Of a DNA stretch of 32,297 nucleotides, positions 8,139 to 17,807 are shown one piece after another. How positions within the stretch are numbered: the stretch's first letter is position 1; each line of letters opens with the position of its first letter. Under the pieces are notes generated by a model. That model was given only the letters and a program-made list of their open reading frames with translations. It made no database searches and had not been told where the DNA came from. The stretch is from assembly GCA_002696315.1 (NCBI GenBank), contig NZRR01000053.1:1878-34174 (forward strand), written 5' to 3'. Source of the DNA: Methanobacteriota archaeon. GTDB taxonomy: Archaea; Thermoplasmatota; Poseidoniia; Poseidoniales; Poseidoniaceae. A program made the position numbers and the translations under genes.

Positions 8139-11100
8139 TTATTCGTAGAATTCGTCCTTCATTTGTTGCACAGACCATCCGGCTTCTAAATATTGTAACA
8201 ATACATCTTCACCCCAAGAAGGGAAAGCATTCATTGCCTCTGCAAGAGCAGGGTGCGCAGACGTATCTACAGGTTCGTCTGATTCCTGCCTTCCATGACT
8301 TGTAGGAACTTCAGGTGCTTCTTTTTGTATCATTTCTTCAGCATCATCAAGATAATCATCTTCATCTCTGCTCCTTAAAATTAGGAAAGCAATGGATCCA
8401 ACGACTGCAAATAATATGAATCCACCTAGTCCAAACCAAATAATCATCGATCCACCCTCATCTCTTTCACCAGATTCAACATTAATTGCAGAACCACCGG
8501 CTCCAAGTACTGGGAATGCTTCACTTTCCATTCCATCAACAATTAGTCTTAATTCTAATGAGCCCGCACTACCAATTTCGTAACTGAAAGGATCTGGCTG
8601 GAATGATTGACCATCAGTTAATGAAACGGTATTTGATGAAATTGTTGTCCAATTTCCAAAGTCATTCTTGAACTGTAGAGATACATTTCCATCTCCTTCT
8701 TTATTACCTACGTTTTTAGCAAGATAACTGATTGTAATAGTTTCACCAACATAAGGATCTGATGGAAGAACATTAATTTCTGATATTTCAAGTCTAAATG
8801 ATTGAACATCAACCTCTACAAATCGAGGTTGAGATTCTGTTCCAGCACCAATAGGCATATTCCCTGCTAAATCTTGAACTTCTACCCAAACTTTAAGTCC
8901 ATCACCAATATTTAATCTAAAACAATCATTTGGAGTCATATCTATTGCTTCTTGATATGTCCAAGATGTTGAACCAGCAGACCCCCCAGAGGTTTGCTTA
9001 ACTTCTGCGCTGTCTCTACTACATACTATTTCAGGTCCGCCAAAACCATCTGTAAAAGCCCAGTAAATATTTAATGGACCATCTGCGATTCCTCCATCAT
9101 CATTTAGAATAATTGTAACTAAAACTGCAGAAAGCTCATCCGATTTCAAATCTTTAAATGTATTTGCACCAAATGAAACCGATGGTGCATCACTGTCTAC
9201 AATAATCATTGAATTAATCTCGCTAACATCTGTACCTAATTCTGGAATTCCAGTAATACTCATTTGAATTGGTAATCTTGGATCACTTAGAGCTCTAGTA
9301 GGTAGTGTGACAATTATCTCAAAAGTTCCTTCTTCATCCGTTACTATTGAATCTCCATGAACCTCTTCCGTACCATAATTAAAGTCTAAATTTACTAATA
9401 GATCTGGTGGGATTGTCTTAATTGGTTCTCGAGCATTTGCAAATTTAACCATACCAGTAACTGATACTTCATCACCTTCCGCCACATAAAGTAATTCAGG
9501 AGATCCTGCGGTCATTGGTGGTGTTAAATCACTCATATTCACAATTTCAATCATTAATTCATTATCTAAACTCCACCTATTAGTCCCAATATTTGTTAGG
9601 ACCAAATCATATGTACCAGGATTTGTAACTGGGTCTGTATCTTCCAGAACGATAGATGGTAAATTCCATCCACCTTTCGCAACTTCAGGGAAATCCCAGT
9701 CTAGTGAGAAGTAGAAATTTAGATTATACAATGAACCTTGGAAAGGAGTAACTTCCACATCATGAATTTTTAAGAAACTACCTTCGGGTGTTGAAAAATC
9801 ATCCGTAACAGGATTATATGTCATTACACCCAAAGTTTCCTCTGTTTCCCCTAATAGGTATACTGTGATGTAATCAACTGTTCCAATTCCATTTGGCTCA
9901 TCGATTCTCATTGATAATGTATGATTTTGTCCTACCATCAAATATTCACTCTCTGTATCTAGATAAATGAAATCTTGAAGAATTTGTGTGGGTTCGTTTA
10001 TTGCAGTATATATTGTAGCATAATCGGTATCGAAACCAGGACTACCACCATTGCTTAATTGATTTCCAGCGAAATCAATTGCAGTAAAGTATACACTAAC
10101 CCTATTATTTTCTTGATTTACTTCTAAATTAATTGGCAAGAAATTAACCGTTTCTTCTCCAGCAACACCAGAATTAAAAATCATCATAGTTGTTGATGCA
10201 TATTCTTGTGGATCAGGAACACCATTCTTTCCATTTATTGAAGGATCATATAAATCATGCATATCTTCAATCCAGTAATGCATTGTAACTTCTGAACCTA
10301 ATGACTGATTATCTGCTATCGTAAACAATAAAGAAATCTCTTTAGCGGGATCCCAAGTATATCCGTCAGCATCGATATATTGTCCTGATGTATAAATTTG
10401 TAAACGCTCACCTGTAGGTGCATCATCGTCAATTCTAAACTCAACAGTTGGTCGTTGTCTAGTTTCATCAAAACCTCCTTCAACTCCATCTCCAGGTCCA
10501 ACTCTATTTATTTCAGCAGATAAAGGATAACGAATTATTACTCCTGCACCTTCATCTCCTCTTACAGGAGTTACTACAGTTCCAGACCATGTCCCTGATT
10601 CTTGTGAAGTCATATTAACTAATACACCACTTAAATTAGCAACTACATTAAAAGCGTCTATTTCTGGGAATCTATCTGTGGAATCTTCGAATGAAACATT
10701 TCCATACACTGTCAATGTACTATTGGCTGCCACCCACGAATCTTCAGAGACTAGTCTTCCGAATTGATCAAAAACCTCGAAATTAGTGACCATTAAATCA
10801 TTTTCAACTGCATTATATCCAGCACCACCAGAATCCACAGAATATGGAGATATACCATATCCATCTGCATCCATAGCTAGTGAATTCCAAGTAATAATTG
10901 GCTCATCATCCCAATCCCATTGAACTTGGAAACCCCAATCAATAACCCACTGATCATCTACAAGGTTTACTGATGATTCTGCAGGTATTAATGAAAGGAA
11001 TTGTGAACCGAGTACTTGTGTAAAAGTAGGTGTTCCATCTAAATCTTGAACATCTACTTCTATAAATGCACCACTAGATGCTGTCGCCCTCAATCTTACT

Positions 11101-14100
11101 TTTTCAATTAGATTATTATCTTCCAAATGATAGTGTGAAGTTGTTACAGTTTGAATAGTGCCGTCTGGATAAAATGTAGCAGGAGGTTCAAATGGAACAT
11201 TTGTAATTAATAATTCGTGATAAATAGAACCATTCAGAGAAACTCCCCCCCTGTCTGCTAACAAAGATAAATTGTAACGTACATTATTTGCTGTACCGTT
11301 ATCATTATTCGCTTGATGATAAGGTTCAAAGGTCGGCTCTAATCCTGTAATATTCTCTAAAATATCATAGCCTATAGCCATAGAACCAACACTTACAGAA
11401 GCTGTTGAATCCTCTCCCGAGAAATCCATACTCAAATCTATTTCTACATTCCAATATGTTCTTCCATTTTCTACTACAGTTTGTGAACCTGTCAGAGCGC
11501 CACTAATTGGTAACTCAATTAATGCTTGAGCGCCTACAGAATCATTTACCAGCATTACGGTATTTGTCTGACCTAAATATGACGCTGAGATATTTGCATC
11601 GTATAAGTCAGATGTCACCATTACAGGTAATATTGCAGACTCCACACTTGCGTTTTCAGGAATTAATGTATTGATAGAAATGATTTCATTTTCTGAAAAT
11701 TCAAGTTCTAATCCTCTATCTTCTGAATTAGACATTGTAAAAGTACCATCTTCTGACACTCCATAAAATCTATTTTGCCATCCAAAATGGCCATAATAGG
11801 GATCCGCAGGGAACTCCCAATCTATATCTCCATCACGTAAAATATCAATTTGTGGATTAAATGCGGGATTTGTATAATATCCTACTAAATAAAACCAATT
11901 AAGATAACCTGAAGGGTCAAGTTGAATATCAACTTTAATACCTGGTTGAGGATTATCAAATACTATTAGTTGTCCGGGCATTAAACTACCAATTAGATTT
12001 CCAGAAATATCACTTAATAATAGCGTTACATCTGCAGAACCAGTCAATTCAAATGTTCTCATAGGTCTCGACGAATACATAAATTCACTCGAAATAATAT
12101 GAGTTTGTCCATCTGTCACAGTCATATTTCCCAAATCTGTAATTGCAACACCTGATTCTGGTAGATTCCATCCATTATTATCAGCATACAATGTTTCATA
12201 AGATCTAATACCGCCGAAAAATAGTTCTGTCAAGGTGGGAGTGAAATGAGGATCGTCAGTACCAAAATTTAGTTGAAGTCGAATGTTTGGATATAAATCT
12301 AAATCTAAACCCGCTAATGAAAACGGTATTGTCAAATTATCAAAACCTGGAACAACCTGTCCTCCTGCATTTAATATTGATCCTGTAATCCAAGTTCCAT
12401 TTGGAACTTCCATAATTGCATCAATAAACCCTGCACCTAATTCATCCATTGCAAGCAATTCACTTTGCCACTTTCCGTTTAATTGGAAATAATCTACCTC
12501 AATACCCAAATCATCTACATACCAACCGTCATAATTCCAATACCTATCTGCTGCAAATTCAAATCTAAATTGTACAGTTGAACCATTATAATCTTCTAAA
12601 GACCCTCGCATTTTTTCCCAGCCAGGATGGGTGGTACCAGTACCAGTACAAGTCCCACCACTTTGTGGTTGACCATACCCTTGACCAACAAAAGCATCAT
12701 AACCTGCTAGAGGATTATTTGAAGTAAGGCCTCCAATCATTCCATCGTACCAAGAATTGTTATACCCTCCAAGAACTGTAGGCTGGAAATGAGTGAAATT
12801 ACTACCATTTACAGATATAAATACAACACCACCATCATAATTTGGTTCAGCACAAATCCAATGGCTAAATGACAAATAACTGGTTGCATTATCTAAAAGT
12901 GTATATGTTGGAGTTGTCAAACGTGTGTGTAACTGCGGCGCTGCCCAATTATATTGTCCAGCAAAATCAACTCCAAACCCATGAGTACCCGTTGGAAACG
13001 CTAGAGGGCCAAAACCAGGATGTGGATTAGGGATTTCACCAAACTCCCATTCTGATGCTGCATAAAGGTTTTCAGCAATAAAACCATTAGCACCTATTGC
13101 AACAGGATTTTCAAAACTTTCAGAAAATGAATAGGCCCCTTGATTATTCACAACATATTTCCAATCATCAATTCCTGGATTACTCTGTGGATTAAATCCC
13201 CCATATGGAGCTGTTTCATGCCACCCATTAACATTTGTTTGGAAATCATCTGAAAAAAGAACAGATCCTGTGTTTGAATCTGTAATTTCTAAATTATCAA
13301 AGAACACACCACAATGCTGTGAATATTGTGGATATGCACATCCAAGTGAAGAATCTGTAGAAACTTTCACTCTGAACCAAGTAGTAGAATCACCTACATA
13401 ACCAGCAGGATAAGTATATTCTAGAGATTCAAAACCTTGTGTATCGCCTGTAACTCCACTGGAAGAGGAACCTGGTATTGGATTTGAGGGAGATGAACCC
13501 ACAGGGATTAGATCTTCCCAAGTTGTATTGTCTTTACTAACCTCAAAATACATATTATCGCCATAAGGTGCATTTCCTCCTTCTAAAGCCCAATGTGCAT
13601 CAAAATTAATTGTAGGATCGACAGTTGCAGAACTTAAATCAATAGGGAAAACAAGAGAACCTCCACCTTGATTAGCATAATTTCCATTTGCATTGGTACA
13701 ACCATCTGCTGGTGAGCATCCAAATAACCAAGCATCATATGCTAATTCTCCAGGGTTATCTAACTGAATATTGTCAATATACCATCCAGGTCTTTCTTCA
13801 GAATCTACTGATGAACGATAATTCCATCTGAATTGAATAGAATTAGAACCTGGAATATCAGGAACATTTGATAAATTAAAAACTGATGTTATCCAACCAG
13901 AGGCTTCTGTACTCGCCCATACAGGGAATCCATGTACACCTCCTGAAGGTGCACCTGCAGGAATAATACTTACTTTTATTCCAGAGTTATTTATGGCACT
14001 TGTATTGAATGGTGTTTCATTACCTTGATCTATATTGTTAAATTTAGACCCCACATAACCAGTGTAATTAGCCATTGAACCATCTTCTGTAATTATAGTA

Positions 14101-14972
14101 CCTGAATATGGAAGGTTTGTAGGCAGGCTTTCATAGACATTAAGCGTACTATTTTCACCATCATAATCTCCGTCCAAAGTGTAATTTAATGATGTTAAAT
14201 TTGTATCTATTGTATTTGGATATCCACCTTCAGGGGCTAGATGAGTCCAATCTCCTACATTAACTCTGTATTCTAACCAAACTCCGTCACCATCCCCTGT
14301 AGTATTTGATGATGTATCAATATGGTACCAATGATCAAAACTTAGAATCAAATCATTTGTAGGATTAGGAGTTAGAATAGTTGGTAATTCTAAAGATTGA
14401 AATATATCACCTGTTACAGAAGAAGTAGGATTGGTACCCAACAGATAATTTCCATTAGTAGGAGATGCGGGTATATCCCCATATGGCATATTGTAAACAC
14501 CAGCATTAGGAACTGCACCTAAGATTGCCATATCTGATATAGACCATAAATCGTATTGAGAACCATATTGTTGAATTGTATTTGGGAAATCATATTCTAA
14601 ACCTGATTCAAAATCAGTTTTTTGATTAACAAAAGGATCAGGAGCTAAAGAAAGTATATCTCCGTAGTGATCTAAAGTAGTTCCTTCAAGTGAACCGTTT
14701 GAAAAATCCGTTCCGAATGAGTTGTAATATAAACCGTAACCATCATCCACCATCCCATCAACACCCACGTTAACCCAACCATCAAGAATAGTAGCATTTC
14801 CAGGAACTACAAAACCATTAGTTGTAGTTTCACTCCCTGAAGAAGTTATATACGAAGGTCCAGACCATTCTGTAAATGCAGCATTCGCTGTTGGAAGACA
14901 CATAATTAATGCTAAAAATACACATAGAGTTTTCTTATTTGAAAGTTCATTTTTTCTAAAATCAGACGTCAT
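8139..14972 (-). CDS. Giant membrane-anchored surface protein (adhesin-like)
   Basis: 2277 residues from the ATG at 14972, chosen because GGTGA at 14977-14981 sits 4 nt upstream and a signal peptide follows (KKTLCVFLALIMCLPTANA, cleavage near AFTEW). The extracellular part is rich in Gly, Ser, Thr, Asn, Asp and aromatic residues with many N-x-S/T sites. At least three jelly-roll/lectin-like domains are suggested by repeated patterns such as LSFDHWYHIDT (about 210), CGVFFDNLEI (about 545) and LSFSHWICAEPNYDGG (about 697). Many immunoglobulin-like beta-sandwich segments follow. A CARDB-like domain lies near 2060-2150 (EINVLPSDPYVGETITISY). One membrane helix (about 2173-2199) is followed by an acidic cytoplasmic tail of about 75 residues ending GWSVQQMKDEFYE. 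Likely displayed on the cell surface for attachment or polymer binding; ligand unknown. Confidence 0.9.
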   Translation of the reverse strand: MTSDFRKNELSNKKTLCVFLALIMCLPTANAAFTEWSGPSYITSSGSETTTNGFVVPGNATILDGWVNVGVDGMVDDGYGLYYNSFGTDFSNGSLEGTTLDHYGDILSLAPDPFVNQKTDFESGLEYDFPNTIQQYGSQYDLWSISDMAILGAVPNAGVYNMPYGDIPASPTNGNYLLGTNPTSSVTGDIFQSLELPTILTPNPTNDLILSFDHWYHIDTSSNTTGDGDGVWLEYRVNVGDWTHLAPEGGYPNTIDTNLTSLNYTLDGDYDGENSTLNVYESLPTNLPYSGTIITEDGSMANYTGYVGSKFNNIDQGNETPFNTSAINNSGIKVSIIPAGAPSGGVHGFPVWASTEASGWITSVFNLSNVPDIPGSNSIQFRWNYRSSVDSEERPGWYIDNIQLDNPGELAYDAWLFGCSPADGCTNANGNYANQGGGSLVFPIDLSSATVDPTINFDAHWALEGGNAPYGDNMYFEVSKDNTTWEDLIPVGSSPSNPIPGSSSSGVTGDTQGFESLEYTYPAGYVGDSTTWFRVKVSTDSSLGCAYPQYSQHCGVFFDNLEITDSNTGSVLFSDDFQTNVNGWHETAPYGGFNPQSNPGIDDWKYVVNNQGAYSFSESFENPVAIGANGFIAENLYAASEWEFGEIPNPHPGFGPLAFPTGTHGFGVDFAGQYNWAAPQLHTRLTTPTYTLLDNATSYLSFSHWICAEPNYDGGVVFISVNGSNFTHFQPTVLGGYNNSWYDGMIGGLTSNNPLAGYDAFVGQGYGQPQSGGTCTGTGTTHPGWEKMRGSLEDYNGSTVQFRFEFAADRYWNYDGWYVDDLGIEVDYFQLNGKWQSELLAMDELGAGFIDAIMEVPNGTWITGSILNAGGQVVPGFDNLTIPFSLAGLDLDLYPNIRLQLNFGTDDPHFTPTLTELFFGGIRSYETLYADNNGWNLPESGVAITDLGNMTVTDGQTHIISSEFMYSSRPMRTFELTGSADVTLLLSDISGNLIGSLMPGQLIVFDNPQPGIKVDIQLDPSGYLNWFYLVGYYTNPAFNPQIDILRDGDIDWEFPADPYYGHFGWQNRFYGVSEDGTFTMSNSEDRGLELEFSENEIISINTLIPENASVESAILPVMVTSDLYDANISASYLGQTNTVMLVNDSVGAQALIELPISGALTGSQTVVENGRTYWNVEIDLSMDFSGEDSTASVSVGSMAIGYDILENITGLEPTFEPYHQANNDNGTANNVRYNLSLLADRGGVSLNGSIYHELLITNVPFEPPATFYPDGTIQTVTTSHYHLEDNNLIEKVRLRATASSGAFIEVDVQDLDGTPTFTQVLGSQFLSLIPAESSVNLVDDQWVIDWGFQVQWDWDDEPIITWNSLAMDADGYGISPYSVDSGGAGYNAVENDLMVTNFEVFDQFGRLVSEDSWVAANSTLTVYGNVSFEDSTDRFPEIDAFNVVANLSGVLVNMTSQESGTWSGTVVTPVRGDEGAGVIIRYPLSAEINRVGPGDGVEGGFDETRQRPTVEFRIDDDAPTGERLQIYTSGQYIDADGYTWDPAKEISLLFTIADNQSLGSEVTMHYWIEDMHDLYDPSINGKNGVPDPQEYASTTMMIFNSGVAGEETVNFLPINLEVNQENNRVSVYFTAIDFAGNQLSNGGSPGFDTDYATIYTAINEPTQILQDFIYLDTESEYLMVGQNHTLSMRIDEPNGIGTVDYITVYLLGETEETLGVMTYNPVTDDFSTPEGSFLKIHDVEVTPFQGSLYNLNFYFSLDWDFPEVAKGGWNLPSIVLEDTDPVTNPGTYDLVLTNIGTNRWSLDNELMIEIVNMSDLTPPMTAGSPELLYVAEGDEVSVTGMVKFANAREPIKTIPPDLLVNLDFNYGTEEVHGDSIVTDEEGTFEIIVTLPTRALSDPRLPIQMSITGIPELGTDVSEINSMIIVDSDAPSVSFGANTFKDLKSDELSAVLVTIILNDDGGIADGPLNIYWAFTDGFGGPEIVCSRDSAEVKQTSGGSAGSTSWTYQEAIDMTPNDCFRLNIGDGLKVWVEVQDLAGNMPIGAGTESQPRFVEVDVQSFRLEISEINVLPSDPYVGETITISYLAKNVGNKEGDGNVSLQFKNDFGNWTTISSNTVSLTDGQSFQPDPFSYEIGSAGSLELRLIVDGMESEAFPVLGAGGSAINVESGERDEGGSMIIWFGLGGFILFAVVGSIAFLILRSRDEDDYLDDAEEMIQKEAPEVPTSHGRQESDEPVDTSAHPALAEAMNAFPSWGEDVLLQYLEAGWSVQQMKDEFYE

Positions 14973-14983
14973 TGGTTCACCCT

Positions 14984-15000
14984 GCACCCCGTAGGGGTGC
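14984..15000 (-). promoter_or_regulatory. Hairpin in leader of the giant surface-protein gene
   Basis: A perfect 7-bp inverted repeat (GCACCCC/GGGGTGC) with a 3-nt loop. On the mRNA strand it ends 2 nt before the GGTGA ribosome site (14977-14981) and 11 nt before the start codon. It is notably GC-rich against the surrounding AT-rich DNA, so it would form a stable stem beside the ribosome site and could modulate translation. Confidence 0.5.
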
Positions 15001-15034
15001 GTACTAGGCATTTGAAACACACGCTCAAGAGTTT

Positions 15035-15048
15035 GTAAAAATTATTGA
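15035..15048 (-). promoter_or_regulatory. Putative TATA box for the giant surface-protein gene
   Basis: On the minus strand the stretch reads AATAATTTTTACA. A start about 25 nt downstream (near 15017) would place the leader hairpin within the first 35 nt of the mRNA. Inference from composition and spacing. Confidence 0.25.
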
Positions 15049-15089
15049 ATTCTTAATTTTCATTTACAAAAATATTTGAATATTGAAAA

Positions 15090-15172
15090 CGCGATGGGAG
15101 AGATTTGAACTCCCGAGTCCAAGGGACACGTGATTTCCAGTCACGCGCAATACCAGGCTATGCGACCACCGC
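15090..15172 (-). tRNA. tRNA-Ser(GGA)
   Basis: On the minus strand a full cloverleaf can be drawn. The acceptor GCGGTGG pairs with CCATCGC (one G-U); the anticodon stem CGTGA/TCACG encloses the loop CTGGAAA with anticodon GGA, reading UCC/UCU. There is a long variable arm (TGTCCCTTGGACTC), a class II serine feature. The T arm GGGAG-TTCAAAT-CTCTC is followed by discriminator G, usual for archaeal serine tRNA. CCA is not encoded. No intron. Confidence 0.93.
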
Positions 15173-15232
15173 TTCAACACATCGTATCAGCATTAGTTGA
15201 AAAAATGTAAGTATAGTATTTTGGCAGGAGCG

Positions 15233-15245
15233 ATTAAAAAAACTT
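15233..15245 (+). promoter_or_regulatory. Putative TATA box for tRNA-Thr
   Basis: TTAAAAAAACTTA is centred about 26 nt upstream of the mature tRNA 5' end, the spacing expected of an archaeal TATA element if transcription starts at or near the tRNA. Confidence 0.35.
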
Positions 15246-15265
15246 AACGATACGCATAGTTATTT

Positions 15266-15337
15266 GCCACTGTGGCTCAGGGGTAGAGCGACGCCTTGGT
15301 AAGGCGTAGGTCGCGAGTTCAATTCTCGCCAGTGGCT
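15266..15337 (+). tRNA. tRNA-Thr(GGT)
   Basis: Acceptor GCCACTG pairs perfectly with CAGTGGC. The anticodon stem ACGCC/GGCGT encloses TTGGTAA, giving anticodon GGT (codons ACC/ACU). The T arm is GCGAG-TTCAATT-CTCGC, with discriminator T as usual for archaeal threonine tRNA. CCA is not encoded and there is no intron. Transcribed divergently from tRNA-Ser, with a 93-nt gap shared by both promoters. Confidence 0.95.
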
Positions 15338-15338
15338 C

Positions 15339-15343
15339 TTTTT
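15339..15343 (+). terminator. T-tract after tRNA-Thr
   Basis: A run of five T directly follows the tRNA 3' end, the simple oligo-T signal used by archaeal RNA polymerase. Confidence 0.5.
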
Positions 15344-15433
15344 CATTTGAGGTGAGATAACGAGTCTTACAACAAAACAATTTGTATCCTTAAAGAGAAA
15401 GTTATCTTATGTTAATGATGCGGGACAGGAAAT

Positions 15434-16606
15434 ATGGCGGCTACCCTTGGAGCGGAAAAATCGACTCCGGGAGACGCCATTACTAATGCTGATGATGCTA
15501 GTGAATTTGAAGACTTAATTAATATAAAATTAAATAAAAATTTAAGTGAATTACACCCGATTTTTAATACAATTGATGAATTAAGAAAACAGATATTATT
15601 TATGAGTTTAAAGTTACGAAAATCGTGGTCACAAGCCGAATTTTTAACTGTGGGCATAGGTACTTTAGCCATCATCATTGGCGCAATTACTTTTGATGGA
15701 GAATTGCAAAATGGTGGAGATTTCCTCAAAGTAGGTATTGGGCCTCTTGGGAATGGAGGCTTGAGTGCTGTTTCTGCAGCTAGTTTTTTCCAATTAATTC
15801 TTAGTATTGGGTGTTGGATATTCTTCCTATATCGTATTTGGAACCATTATCCACTCATGAGAGGTCAATCCGTCAGCCTGATAATTATGTGGTTTAGTAT
15901 CACAATAATGGCTATAGCGGCTCATAACGGCGCTCCAAAATTTCCATTCGAATTTAGTTCTGATAGTTTTACGACGCTATTGGGGGCTTTTGTTGTTACA
16001 ATATTTTTAGGCATTGTTTTTTCTAGGGCAGTACTAGAAACTAGAGATCTGCATGTTGAAGAAAAATTTCAAAATAAAGACCCACGAATTATGGCAGAGT
16101 CTCTGTATAACCATAGTTTATTTGGATGGGTTGCTACTCTTATAATTTGGTCGTTCATTGCATTCATTAGTTCTTGGGCTGGTGCTCATTACGTGGCTGT
16201 TAGACCCCACGGTAGTTGGATTTGGCAACTAACTTATGTAATATTTGGAAGTTTTTCGACATTTGGAATTTGCATACTATTATGGTATCCACAACTAATG
16301 CTTGGTGCTGGTGAAAGAGTAATTATGTCAAAAAGAGCCAGAGAAGTAGACGATATGCTATTGGGTGAGGAGATTTGGAAAGAGGAAGTTGGCAAATGTC
16401 CCGATTGCGATGCTCCATCACCCGTAACTAGAGGCCGAGATGGTTTGCCAAATCTTAACTGTTCAGTAGAAAATTGTGAGGGAAGAGGGCCGATAAATTC
16501 TAAATGTACTCTTTGTGATGAAAATATACCATCTAGAATTAAATGTGAAAAATGTGGAATTAGTGCGCCAGCAGTAAAACATCTTAGTGACCAAGAAGCA
16601 TGGTGA
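15434..16606 (+). CDS. Six-helix membrane protein with two C-terminal zinc ribbons
   Basis: 390 residues, family not recognised. After a polar N-terminus of about 65 residues there are about six hydrophobic segments (near 69-87, 112-135, 145-163, 180-200, 228-256, 264-290). A cytoplasmic-looking C-terminus follows with two four-cysteine clusters: Cys322, Cys325, Cys343 and Cys348, then Cys358, Cys361, Cys371 and Cys374, each spaced like a zinc ribbon. A membrane protein with tandem zinc ribbons suggests a sensor, a scaffold or a nucleic-acid/protein-binding tether; this is inference. AGGA lies close upstream of the start. Its stop codon TGA is part of the GGTGA ribosome site of the next gene, a membrane-anchored subtilase, so the two are translationally coupled. 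Confidence 0.8.
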   Translation: MAATLGAEKSTPGDAITNADDASEFEDLINIKLNKNLSELHPIFNTIDELRKQILFMSLKLRKSWSQAEFLTVGIGTLAIIIGAITFDGELQNGGDFLKVGIGPLGNGGLSAVSAASFFQLILSIGCWIFFLYRIWNHYPLMRGQSVSLIIMWFSITIMAIAAHNGAPKFPFEFSSDSFTTLLGAFVVTIFLGIVFSRAVLETRDLHVEEKFQNKDPRIMAESLYNHSLFGWVATLIIWSFIAFISSWAGAHYVAVRPHGSWIWQLTYVIFGSFSTFGICILLWYPQLMLGAGERVIMSKRAREVDDMLLGEEIWKEEVGKCPDCDAPSPVTRGRDGLPNLNCSVENCEGRGPINSKCTLCDENIPSRIKCEKCGISAPAVKHLSDQEAW

Positions 16607-16610
16607 TTCG

Positions 16611-17807
16611 TTGATTGAAGAAAAATCAAATAAACAGGAAGATAAAGAAAAAATTCTTCAAGAAGATAAAACAATTCTTGACGTTGAACATGATAAATGG
16701 GACGAATTTGATGATTTATCCATTAGATCGGTAATTGCAATTTGTACAGTCATTTTATTGATTTTAGGCTCAGGAATAGTATATGTTGCATGGAATAATT
16801 GGTGGAATGATGATTTGATTGGGCCAGGTACATTTCTTACAAGCAGACAGCAGAGTTATGAAAATTTAGTTGGTTTCTCTAATTTGGAAATTAATGGACA
16901 AGGCATCATGGTGTGTATTGTAGATTCTGGTATTGACTTAACGCATCCTGACTTGAGGCATTTAGAATTAAATGGATGGAAAGATTTTGTAAATTCAAAA
17001 GAAACGGTTTATGATGACCACGGACATGGCACCATGATGGCTGGAATCATGTCTGCAAAAGGTGGTTTAACCGGAGTAGCCAATGGTGTAAGTCTTCTAG
17101 TCGCCAAAGCCCTTTCTGAAGAAGGCACTGGTTCTGACGAAATTGTGTCTGAAGCAATTAATTGGTGTCGAAATAATCAAGCAGACATAATTTCTTTATC
17201 ATTAGGAGGCGCTCCAGGAATAATTCCATCTCTCATCAGTGGTGATTTAGTCGAAGAATCAGTTAATGACGCTTTAGATGAAGGAATTTACGTCATTGCA
17301 GCCGCAGGAAATGATGGTGAAGAAGAAACAGATGAAGATGTAGATAGTCCTTGTAATGTTGAAAATGTAATCTGTGTTGGAGGTGTTGGCATCGAGGGCA
17401 CTATTTGGAGCGGTAGTAGCAAAGGCTCGAACGATTTCCAAATATTCCCTCCAAAATTAGCAAGACAAGATCCTGATAAAAAACCCGAATTAGTAGCCCC
17501 TGCAGAAAGTATTCCTGTTCTGGTTTCAACAAATAAGGGTGAAAATGAACCTACAGAATCAACTTATGGAACTGCTAGTGGAACATCTGCTGCAACTGTA
17601 TATGTTTCCTCAGCCATAGCATTGTTACTCCAATCTAATCCAAGCTTATCTCGAAATGGTTCAAATGGTGGAGATATTGAAGTAATTGAACAAGTAAAGC
17701 AATGGATTAAAGAAACCTGTTTACAAAGAACAAATTCAAATGAACATGATGATTACTATGGATATGGATTATTACAAGTTGATATTCTAATCGAGAGGGC
17801 TACTTAG
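16611..17807 (+). CDS. Membrane-anchored subtilisin-like serine protease (S8)
   Basis: 398 residues from a TTG start at 16611. GGTGA at 16602-16606 lies 4 nt upstream, the same spacing as for alaS and the giant gene; an in-frame GTG at 16587 gives 8 more residues but has no ribosome site. A charged cytoplasmic N-terminus (Lys/Glu-rich) precedes one membrane helix (about residues 38-61). The catalytic triad is visible: Asp105 in IVDSGIDLTHPDL, His139 in GHGTMMAGI, Ser326 in GTSAA, with oxyanion Asn234 in AAAGND. Only about 40 residues separate the helix from the Asp motif, too few for a standard inhibitor propeptide. The protease would sit outside the membrane, N-terminus in. Likely partner of the zinc-ribbon membrane protein upstream. 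Confidence 0.9.
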   Translation: MIEEKSNKQEDKEKILQEDKTILDVEHDKWDEFDDLSIRSVIAICTVILLILGSGIVYVAWNNWWNDDLIGPGTFLTSRQQSYENLVGFSNLEINGQGIMVCIVDSGIDLTHPDLRHLELNGWKDFVNSKETVYDDHGHGTMMAGIMSAKGGLTGVANGVSLLVAKALSEEGTGSDEIVSEAINWCRNNQADIISLSLGGAPGIIPSLISGDLVEESVNDALDEGIYVIAAAGNDGEEETDEDVDSPCNVENVICVGGVGIEGTIWSGSSKGSNDFQIFPPKLARQDPDKKPELVAPAESIPVLVSTNKGENEPTESTYGTASGTSAATVYVSSAIALLLQSNPSLSRNGSNGGDIEVIEQVKQWIKETCLQRTNSNEHDDYYGYGLLQVDILIERAT

